A program made the position numbers and the translations under genes. A DNA stretch of 64,000 nt from Verrucomicrobiota bacterium (GTDB taxonomy: Bacteria; Verrucomicrobiota; Verrucomicrobiia; Opitutales; UBA953): positions 54,284-118,283 of the forward strand of contig SUVQ01000010.1 in assembly GCA_015061905.1 (NCBI GenBank). The letters are read 5' to 3'. The notes under the pieces are model-generated. The model had not been told where the DNA came from, searched no databases, and worked only from the letters and a program-made list of their open reading frames with translations. Positions 26,747 through 33,840 of the stretch are shown in pieces (the stretch's first letter is position 1; the number at the start of each line of letters is the position of its first letter).

Positions 26747-28208
26747 TGTCAGTCGATGATTCCCGACAGTGATAGTTCATGTTGCATTCAATATCACCGT
26801 TCAATTTCAAGCCTCGCGTAAAAATCGAATTCGGTAATCCGCCGGCGGAAACATCGCTTTCTGCTTTTAGACGAACTTCGCGAACAACAAGCGTTTCCTT
26901 ATCCAAGAAAATTTCAAGCGATGTGCGTTGTCCGTTCAAAGAAAGTGAAAATTCTTCTTCTTCGTAAGCGGCATTGGTCGAATCGTCCCCGCTTCGGCGA
27001 AGCATAATTAACTTCCGTGCGCTGAAGAAATTTCCCCAGTAATCCTGAGCTCGCGTATCTGATTCATATTTGAGCAAAACCCGTCCTTTAAATTTTCCTT
27101 TCAGTTCCGGATGCAGAAAGCTGTTCATAAAATCCGCATCTGCAAGCCAAACTTCTCCAATCTTGCGCTCCTTCCCTCCGAGGATTTTCTCGTTCAGTCC
27201 GAGGGATTCGCGTTTAAAACAACTTTCGGCATCCGAGGCAACCGCACCGTCGAGATTCTTTAATGCTCCAATGTTTTGAGAAAGCTGTCCATTCTCAGAA
27301 AGTTCCATCAAATCTTCAATCGTCTTGGATGATATCCGTTTTGACGAAACATTACCTCCCTTATCTGAAAAAATGAGGTAATCGCGATTGTTAAAACTTT
27401 CCGCAAGTTTGAGAGCAAAATTCGCTTTCGTATTAAGCGATCCGAAAAGCTTGCCCGCCTTAGATTTGTTTCGAACGGTATAAACGACCTCGCCGTCGAG
27501 TTCCGATGCGCCAAGCCCGGCATCTTGTAATTTACCTTGAACGTATTCTTCAAGACGTCCGCCGGCATCCGTTGATTTCGCGACAGCGATTAAAGCAGCC
27601 TTGGTGCTCGCGTATGCGGCAGCAAGTGCTTCCGTTGCGGCAACAGTTCCTAGACTTCCTCCGGACGCACCAATTGTTGCGACTTCCGCTGCAAGAAACG
27701 CAGCGATTCCGGCTTTGATTCCCGCACCGACAGCAATAGCCTCTGTCAACCGCTTGTTCACGAGCGTTTTAATTTCACCATCCGTCATCAGTGTTTTCAT
27801 TACAAAACCGACGACGGGAGAATCTTTTATTTCAAAATAGAAATTTGGTTGAAGATCCGTTGTTCCGAAATTGCGAACGAGGAGCGTTTCACCGTTTTCG
27901 GTTTTATGGGCAACCGTTGTAAACGCGCTCGTCGTTCCGCCCAACTGCATGTGTCCGGAAATGTCCTCGTAAGCCATCCCGCAAAGCTTTTCGAGCCACG
28001 AAGCATCTTTCCTTGAAGACGCTTTTACCGCCGCATCAATCTCAAACGTAGCAAGGTGCTGATATTCCTTCCCGAGTTGCCACGAATCTTTCCATAAATC
28101 GGCGGCAACGATGTCCGGTGTTTTTACATAATCGCCATATTCGTTTTCCGCAATGGCGGGAACACAAACAAGCGATGCAATTCCAAGAGCGATGAGATAA
28201 TTTTTCAT
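26739..28208 (-). CDS. Secreted protein B of the ABC/FtsK cluster, with internal Ala/Gly helix region
   Basis: 489 residues with signal peptide (MKNYLIALGIASLVCVPAIA). Around residues 155-215 lies an unusual Ala/Gly-rich hydrophobic stretch (IAVGAGIKAGIAAFLAAEVATIG, AATEALAAAYASTKAALIAVA), which could insert into membranes. The C-terminal third shares the WLADAD..KFKGRVLLK domain with the protein of 23543-24637. No catalytic motif seen. Position next to the ABC genes with an 8-base overlap suggests it is a partner or substrate of the exporter. A pore- or bacteriocin-like role is possible but not shown. Confidence 0.7.
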   Translation of the reverse strand: MKNYLIALGIASLVCVPAIAENEYGDYVKTPDIVAADLWKDSWQLGKEYQHLATFEIDAAVKASSRKDASWLEKLCGMAYEDISGHMQLGGTTSAFTTVAHKTENGETLLVRNFGTTDLQPNFYFEIKDSPVVGFVMKTLMTDGEIKTLVNKRLTEAIAVGAGIKAGIAAFLAAEVATIGASGGSLGTVAATEALAAAYASTKAALIAVAKSTDAGGRLEEYVQGKLQDAGLGASELDGEVVYTVRNKSKAGKLFGSLNTKANFALKLAESFNNRDYLIFSDKGGNVSSKRISSKTIEDLMELSENGQLSQNIGALKNLDGAVASDAESCFKRESLGLNEKILGGKERKIGEVWLADADFMNSFLHPELKGKFKGRVLLKYESDTRAQDYWGNFFSARKLIMLRRSGDDSTNAAYEEEEFSLSLNGQRTSLEIFLDKETLVVREVRLKAESDVSAGGLPNSIFTRGLKLNGDIECNMNYHCRESSTDNG

Positions 28209-28238
28209 GATTTGTAAGATTGGTTTGTCTGATTAAAA

Positions 28239-28820
28239 TTAGAGATTTTCAGGAACGCGTTCTGATTGCTCAATAATTTCGCGAACGCGTTCGAGAGTTG
28301 TCTTTCCGGAGATAAAATCATCAGTAAAGATTCCTGAATCAAAATTTCGATAAACGGAAGTTCCTCGTGCTTTCATCATCGAGGCACCGATTTCTCCGTA
28401 GAGTGCGATAAAATACGGAGGTTTCCCGTTGGCGGGAACAGCAAGCACAACGGCGCGTTTACCGTTTTTAAGAGAAAACGTCGTAAAAAAATAACCTTCA
28501 CTCGCAACACGATCCGGACTCTGCCAATTCGCGTTCCAAACACGCTCTAGCATGACATCGCCGCGTTCCCGCACAAATCCGAGTTCATTCATATTCGCGG
28601 CAAAGCGTCCTCGCGTTTTGTGCACGCAGTAGGACGACTGCGATTCGACAAGTGATTTCACGCAAAGGCGAACATCATCGTAATTCGGAGGAGGCGACAC
28701 CATTTTGAAGTATCGGCAGGCGACAATACCGGCAACAACGACGACAGCCGCAATCAGCAAAACGATCAAAAAACGAACCATTCCGCCGCCTAATTTTTTT
28801 AAGTTATTTTTGTTCTTCAT
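28239..28820 (-). CDS. Pilin-like single-pass membrane protein
   Basis: 193 residues. One N-terminal helix (residues about 15-35, VRFLIVLLIAAVVVVAGIVAC) preceded by a basic GG-containing leader (KNNLKKLGGGMV). After it comes DDVRLCVKSLVESQSSYCVHKTRGRFAANMNELGFV, the pattern found after the helix in verrucomicrobial type IV pilin-like proteins (residues that start with an amphipathic helix and a growing-chain YAADLAEL-like segment). A classical FTLIE site is missing. Part of the same-strand cluster. Confidence 0.65.
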   Translation of the reverse strand: MKNKNNLKKLGGGMVRFLIVLLIAAVVVVAGIVACRYFKMVSPPPNYDDVRLCVKSLVESQSSYCVHKTRGRFAANMNELGFVRERGDVMLERVWNANWQSPDRVASEGYFFTTFSLKNGKRAVVLAVPANGKPPYFIALYGEIGASMMKARGTSVYRNFDSGIFTDDFISGKTTLERVREIIEQSERVPENL

Positions 28821-28842
28821 AAGATTTTACATTTACTAATTG

Positions 28843-28992
28843 TCAGAATAGAAACACGCTTAGCAGATAAAAAATCCCGCCAACGCCCATAATGCACAGA
28901 CCTACTTTCCGGTTCCCGCCGATAAGAAAAACACCACCAAAGAACCAAAGCAAAAACGCGACAATTAGGAGTAAATACGCGAGAATAATCAT
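28843..28992 (-). CDS. 49-residue membrane protein
   Basis: ATG at 28992, stop TGA at 28843-28845. Two hydrophobic helices (MIILAYLLLIVAFLLWFF and CIMGVGGIFYLLSVFLF) joined by a short polar turn GGNRKVG. It fills the otherwise empty gap between the FtsK-like and pilin-like genes, 18 bases after the former, on the same strand. Many cluster genes are similarly packed, which supports it being real. Function unknown; small accessory subunit of a membrane complex would fit. Confidence 0.6.
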   Translation of the reverse strand: MIILAYLLLIVAFLLWFFGGVFLIGGNRKVGLCIMGVGGIFYLLSVFLF

Positions 28993-29010
28993 ATTTTTTC
29001 TGTTTCGGAT

Positions 29011-29775
29011 TCAGGATTCCTCCGACAACTCGGGGGCGCGGAGTTTGATAACGGGGGGATTCTCAGGAATCGTGGCATCGGGCGAATAGAGAAATTCGCG
29101 TTCCCGTAGAGATTCCGCACCGGATTGGTCGAGGATGATTTTTGAAGCTTTCGCCGTTCCCGTGCGAAACGCGATGCGCGCGTTCAGATTGGATTTGATT
29201 AGTTCTGTGATGCATTTCGGATCCGCATGTTGCGTCGAGAGAACGAGAAAAATTCCGTAGGCACGGCTTAGTGCGGCAAGACGCACAATCGAAGCTTCAA
29301 AGTTTTCGAAATCTTGAATTAGAAAATCCGCAAATTCATCAATAACGAAAACGATGTTCGGCAGCTTTTCTTCGGGAATCGTTCCCGCGCAAACCGCTTC
29401 GTTAAACGTAGCGATGTTTCGGCATCCGTATTTCCCGAAAAGATTAAAGCGGTACTCGTATTCTGCAAAAAGCCAATCAAACGTTTCCGCCATGTGCTCT
29501 GCGTCCGTGACAACCGGACGTAGCAAATACGGACTATCTTCGTAATCCGAATATTCGACAATTTTCGGATCCGCGATGAGAAGGCGAACCTCTTCCGGCG
29601 TGTGTTCCCGCGTAAGCGTCGCAAGAATATGCCGAGTCAGGCAGGATTTCCCGCTTCCGGATTCTCCGCCGATCAAAACGGACTTCACACACGCGAGATC
29701 GAGCGTGATAGTGTTGCCCGTTCCCGTCCACTTCCCGATTTTCGCGGGAACAAGATTCTTCCAAGCGTTGGTCAT
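29011..29775 (-). CDS. Stand-alone FtsK/SpoIIIE-type ATPase domain
   Basis: 254 residues, only the motor domain: Walker A GGESGSGKS (about residue 36), RLLIADPKIVEYSDYEDSPYLLRPVVTDAEHMAETF matching the FtsK family core, Walker B NIVFVIDEFADF (about 139), LSTQHADPKCITELIKSNLNARIAFRTG and ILDQSGAESL. It lacks the four-helix membrane anchor and the gamma DNA-orienting domain of true FtsK, so it is not the chromosome segregation translocase. Related short motors drive plasmid transfer or protein secretion. Sits in the cluster between the Sel1/zinc-ribbon gene and the 49-residue membrane protein. Unlike the genes around it, it has several CGGGAACG words. Confidence 0.85.
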   Translation of the reverse strand: MTNAWKNLVPAKIGKWTGTGNTITLDLACVKSVLIGGESGSGKSCLTRHILATLTREHTPEEVRLLIADPKIVEYSDYEDSPYLLRPVVTDAEHMAETFDWLFAEYEYRFNLFGKYGCRNIATFNEAVCAGTIPEEKLPNIVFVIDEFADFLIQDFENFEASIVRLAALSRAYGIFLVLSTQHADPKCITELIKSNLNARIAFRTGTAKASKIILDQSGAESLREREFLYSPDATIPENPPVIKLRAPELSEES

Positions 29776-29808
29776 TGTTAGAGAATTTTGGTTTTTGAAA
29801 TATTCGGG

Positions 29809-31386
29809 TTAATCTTCGTCCTTAAAGATCTCCTCGCCGCATTTGTAGCAGAAATTTGCACCTTCCGGATTTCTCGTCCCGCAGGAAGCGCAAAAAACGT
29901 AATCATCGTCTTCTTCATCCTCCTCCTCGTCCCCATCCTCCCAGGCGTCTTCGTATTCCTCATCGTCGTCTTCGTATTCGAAAATAAGACCGACAACAGT
30001 ATTCACCAACGTTTGGAAGAAAGCCCATTTCGCCACAGGAAAACGTAACGTATGCTTCTTGACCATTTTGGGAGCCGATAGCAGAGCCCTAGCATTTTCA
30101 ATCATTCCGCCACTATCCGCATCTGCTGTGTAATTGACCAAGTCCGCATCCATCTCCTTGATAATCTTTTTGAGCGCAGTAAATTCTTTTCTGATTTTTT
30201 GATTCAAGATTTCCGCCGCGTCAGAAATTCCAAAATGTGTTTTTAATATGTCTTCCAAATCGCCGATAAGATTTTTGACGGTTTCCAGCGCTCCTGCCAT
30301 ACCTGTCCACCATGTAATGATGTGACCAAATTCTTCTACATTGCATTCTACATTGCATTCGCCCTTCTTGCGTTCTCCTAAATCATACAGCCACATTTGG
30401 TGGGCGAAAAAGAGTGAGGCTTCGATTTGACGGAGTTTTTCGTTCATCTTCCCAACCGCCCATTCCTTAGCATCCTCGTCTTCCGAAGGCTCGTCTCTCC
30501 AATTTCCGGAGAGAAATTCCCGCACGTCTTCGGAAACGTATTTTTTCCCGATTTCTATGATTTTGTTAAAACAAAATTTTGCTTCATCCAAATCTTGCGG
30601 GACATAAACTCCGTCGCGGAAACATTCGCCCATTTTTTCCCATGCGAGAACAGCGATGCCGGTGTCCCAATAATTTCGCAGATGAAGCAATGTTTCAAAG
30701 CCGCGAGCCCGCTTCAAGGGCGTGTTTTTGCTTAAATTCTCTACAGCTTGAAGAAATAGCACAAAAGGATCATCTGTTTCCGTTTTTTTCAAAAATTGTT
30801 CGTATCGAAGTTTCGCCGCCTTAAGTTCTTCTTCTGGCGCATTTTCTTTCGCGCACACGACGAGATCGTCTATTAGCAAACAACTTTTCGCCCGAACGCT
30901 TCCTCGTTTTGCCGCTTTTTCTAACAGCTTCCTTTGTTCTGTGCTAAACGGTTTAGGGGCTTCATCGTCGCCTGTCCCTACATGAACATATCCGACGCCG
31001 GCATCGGCGTAACCGAGTTCGAATGATTTTTTGAAATACGCACGCGCTTTTTCCGGATCGTTCGGCATTCCCATACCGAAGTCATCATGTAAGACACCGA
31101 GGTAATAAAGCTCCTCGGCACTTGCGGAATCCCCGAGCGCAAGCAATTTTTCCAACGCGAGCGCATATCGTTTTTCCTCAAGCAAGGTTTTTACCGGTCG
31201 CGCCAACGCGTTCTCGTGAACGAGCGAGTCAACATTTGCCGTTCCCGCGTCAATTTGTTCGAGAATTTCAGTCGCACGTTGCTTTTCGTTTTCGCTACCG
31301 AAATCCTTTGCGTAGCCGAAATATTTACGTGCTTCTTCGAGCTTTCCCGCTTCGAAGAAATGAAGAGCCTGTTCAAAATAAGTCAT
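29809..31386 (-). CDS. Sel1/TPR-repeat protein with acidic tail and C-terminal zinc ribbon
   Basis: 525 residues, first gene of the cluster. TPR-like start (YFEQALHFFEAGKLEEARKYFGYAKDFG) and Sel1-like helices (LYYLGVLHDDFGMGMPNDPEKARAYFKKSFELGYADA, about residues 90-130; FRDGVYVPQDLDEAKFCFNKI, about 258). Then a helical middle, a strongly acidic run at about residues 470-495 (EYEDDDEEYED.. DEEEDEEDDD) and a double-CxxC zinc ribbon (FCASCGTRNPEGANFCYKCGE). No signal peptide. Probably a cytoplasmic scaffold binding partners of the cluster. The zinc ribbon mirrors that of the TM2 protein at the other end. Confidence 0.8.
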   Translation of the reverse strand: MTYFEQALHFFEAGKLEEARKYFGYAKDFGSENEKQRATEILEQIDAGTANVDSLVHENALARPVKTLLEEKRYALALEKLLALGDSASAEELYYLGVLHDDFGMGMPNDPEKARAYFKKSFELGYADAGVGYVHVGTGDDEAPKPFSTEQRKLLEKAAKRGSVRAKSCLLIDDLVVCAKENAPEEELKAAKLRYEQFLKKTETDDPFVLFLQAVENLSKNTPLKRARGFETLLHLRNYWDTGIAVLAWEKMGECFRDGVYVPQDLDEAKFCFNKIIEIGKKYVSEDVREFLSGNWRDEPSEDEDAKEWAVGKMNEKLRQIEASLFFAHQMWLYDLGERKKGECNVECNVEEFGHIITWWTGMAGALETVKNLIGDLEDILKTHFGISDAAEILNQKIRKEFTALKKIIKEMDADLVNYTADADSGGMIENARALLSAPKMVKKHTLRFPVAKWAFFQTLVNTVVGLIFEYEDDDEEYEDAWEDGDEEEDEEDDDYVFCASCGTRNPEGANFCYKCGEEIFKDED

Positions 31387-31708
31387 AAGTTTGCGTTTTT
31401 GTTAGGAGGTTTCTCAGAAGATTGTGCGCATCGAATTACTCATTCGGTGGGCTTCGACGCTTTCATAGGAGTGCAGAGATGCGAAGGTCCGAGTAAAAAT
31501 ACTCGTCCTCTTTCTCGAACGATATCGTAAAATAATAGATTGGAAGCGGGATACAAGGCGTTCCCGTGCGACTCTGCGCCTCCGCGAGAAAATCTTCTTT
31601 TAACTTCCGTTAAAGTTGCAGTTCGCGTTTAACGCCCAAATGTAATTCTCAAAAAAAAACTCGAAAAATCTCCTTTTTTGCTTTTAAAATGGAGCACGGT
31701 TGAAAGAT

Positions 31709-31741
31709 GCCCACCGAATGAGTAATTCGGTGGGCTTTTTT
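31709..31741 (+). terminator. Intrinsic terminator in the 31.4-32.1 kb gap
   Basis: GCCCACCGAAT (31709-31719) pairs with ATTCGGTGGGC (31725-31735), followed by six T. There is no + strand gene directly upstream, so it may end an unannotated small RNA or be left from a lost gene. A related half hairpin (CGAATTACTCATTCGGTGGGCTT) lies at about 31431-31453. Confidence 0.75.
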
Positions 31742-31774
31742 GCTGTTTCAGCTGTAAAAACACCGCATAATTGA

Positions 31775-32014
31775 CGGTGTGAAACCGTTTTCCGTGTCCG
31801 AAAGATTATAAAAGCATTGCTTCCTGCGTCAGGTCTGACGTAGGAAGCTTTTGTCGAGCTCGCGGAAATGGACTACAAAACGTATCAGCACATTGAAGCC
31901 GGGAGACGCCCGAGTGTCCGCCTGTGCAGTATCGAAAAGATTTGTGCCGCATATCACATCAAGTAGTTGAAAATCACGCAGGAACACAAACTGCAAAGTT
32001 TTTCATCCGATTAG
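31775..32014 (+). pseudogene. Broken XRE-family helix-turn-helix regulator
   Basis: Reading the frame of 31868-31870 through its stops gives LLPASGLT-stop-EAFVELAEMDYKTYQHIEAG then RRPSVRLCSIEKICAAYHIK-stop, the typical XRE pattern (SGLTQEAFAELA..YQRIEAGRR). A TAG at 31841-31843 replaces the expected CAG for Gln, and a second TAG follows at 31964-31966. The rest of 31387-32081 (695 bases without an intact gene) has one terminator hairpin and one CGGGAACG word at about 31559. Probably a decayed regulator or remnant of a mobile region. Confidence 0.75.
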
Positions 32015-32081
32015 AAATCCCTGTGTTTAATAGTTAAAATAGTGCCTATAGACATCTATTCGAGGGTTTTATTTCTTTTGT

Positions 32082-33728
32082 CTAAACCCCGAAAACTTGG
32101 CGGACGGTTTCGCCGACGCGGTCTTTCGCGCAAACCAAATCGTGGAGCACGGGCGCAGCTTCGAGCTCGGCAAAGCGCGGCGAGAAATTTTCCCTTTCTT
32201 CCGGACTCAACTCGCGGGCGAGGTAATCGGCGAGATTTTTCAAATTTTCAAAATCCGAAGTTTCCGAAGGTTTTTTCAAACCGCGCGGATTAAAAGAACC
32301 TTGGCGCAAACCTTCAATCACGGTTTTGGGAAACTTCCACGGAGTCGCCGTTTCCGCAATGACGACAGGCACACAAGGAGCGGCATCTTCGGCGTTCGTC
32401 ACGGCGACCTTGAGACCGATTGCCGTGTGCGGATCCAAAAGATTTTTGAACCTCCTCCACGCTTCCTGAATTCCGTATAGCGTTTTACCCTGCCCCGCAA
32501 ATCCGGAATCAAATCCCGCCTCTTTCAGCCCGGCTTCGGCGATGGCATCAAGCACGAACTCGCCTTTTTCTTTGAGAGCCGCCATTGATTCACGAACGAA
32601 TTCGGAATTTCTCCCGGAAATTTCAAAAATGAAACGCTCGATGTTCGACGAAACGAGAATGTCCATCGAAGGGGAATTAGTTACTTTGAATGTTCTCGGA
32701 CTACGCTTCTTCAACACGTGGCATTTCACGTTATAAATCCCGCGCTGAATAAATTCTGCAACGACGTTGTTTTCGTTCGAGGCGACGATGAAGCGGCGAA
32801 TCGGGGCGCCGAGCTTTTTCGCATAAAATGCGGCAAGAATGTTCCCGAAATTGCCCGTCGGGACGACGACATCGAAACCGTCTTCGCCGAGAACGCACGA
32901 AAAATGCAGCTGCCGCCACGCCATGAGGTAGTAGCAAACCTGCGGGAACAAACGCCCGATGTTGATGGAATTGGCACTGGAAAGGAAAATGCCTTTCGCG
33001 GCGGCGTCCGCGCGGATTTTTTCGTCGGCAAAAACGGCTTTCACGCCTGCCTGCGCGTCGTCGAAATTACCTTCAATGGCGCAGGCATGCACGTTCCCGC
33101 CCTCGCAACAAACCATTTGGCGACGCTGAATTTCGGACGTTCCCGTCTTCGGGAAAAACACGAGCACTTCCGTTCCCGCGACACCCGCGAATCCGCGCAT
33201 CGCCGCCGAGCCGGTGTCTCCGCTCGTCGCCGTCAAAATCGCCGCTTTTTTCAGTCCTGCCTGCTCCGCAGCGTATTGCAGAAGCGTCGGCAAAATCGTC
33301 AGCGCAACATCCTTAAACGCGCCGGTCGGTCCCTGTGTCAGGTCCAGAAAATAAAGGTTGGAGTCGACGATTTCGGTCTTTTCTTCTTCTTCGCTCTCGT
33401 CGAAAAAATCGTTTTCCTCAGCTTCGACAATCCGTTCCTCTTTTCCTGCCCAACGAAGCGAGACCGGTTCTTTCGGATTTGCGAAGCGCGCCACGGAGCG
33501 CTCGACGGCGGCGTTGCGCACGTTTTCCGGAATATCGTCAAAAAACAGCGCGAGGAGTTTGCGCATCGTTCCCGCGTAATCGCAATCGGCTTCGAGCCAA
33601 TTCGGGAGTGCGTCGTTGGAGGGAATTTCGACGGGAACGTAAAGCCCGCCGTCGGGTGCGATACCGTTTAGAAGTGCTTCGGTTGAGGAAACTTCGGGCG
33701 CGAGTCCGCGCGTGGAAATGTATTTCAT
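32082..33728 (-). CDS. thrC: Threonine synthase
   Basis: 548 residues from ATG 33728 (MKYISTRG). PLP-dependent fold type II: LTQGPTGAFKDVAL with the PLP lysine at about residue 153, ATSGDTGSAAMRGF, VVPTGNFGNILAAFYAKK, and C-terminal NPRGLKKP. Converts phosphohomoserine to threonine. An acidic insertion of about 20 residues (EENDFFDESEEEEK, about residues 109-122) lies before the catalytic segment and is not usual in ThrC. A threonine dehydrogenase gene is nearby on the other strand. Confidence 0.95.
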   Translation of the reverse strand: MKYISTRGLAPEVSSTEALLNGIAPDGGLYVPVEIPSNDALPNWLEADCDYAGTMRKLLALFFDDIPENVRNAAVERSVARFANPKEPVSLRWAGKEERIVEAEENDFFDESEEEEKTEIVDSNLYFLDLTQGPTGAFKDVALTILPTLLQYAAEQAGLKKAAILTATSGDTGSAAMRGFAGVAGTEVLVFFPKTGTSEIQRRQMVCCEGGNVHACAIEGNFDDAQAGVKAVFADEKIRADAAAKGIFLSSANSINIGRLFPQVCYYLMAWRQLHFSCVLGEDGFDVVVPTGNFGNILAAFYAKKLGAPIRRFIVASNENNVVAEFIQRGIYNVKCHVLKKRSPRTFKVTNSPSMDILVSSNIERFIFEISGRNSEFVRESMAALKEKGEFVLDAIAEAGLKEAGFDSGFAGQGKTLYGIQEAWRRFKNLLDPHTAIGLKVAVTNAEDAAPCVPVVIAETATPWKFPKTVIEGLRQGSFNPRGLKKPSETSDFENLKNLADYLARELSPEERENFSPRFAELEAAPVLHDLVCAKDRVGETVRQVFGV

Positions 33729-33840
33729 GACGCGCAACTCTAATTGCGTTCCCGCGTTCCCGCAAATTGAAATTTGCCGAACACGGCGCGAGAAACGTCC
33801 TTTTCGCTTATTTCCGCTCGCTCGCGCGGACGCGCAAAGC

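Noticed and set aside
22560..31386. Type VII (ESX/Ess) secretion system
   Set aside because: Only an FtsK-like motor is shared; no WXG100 substrate, no EccB/EccD/EsaA-like membrane protein and an ABC exporter instead.
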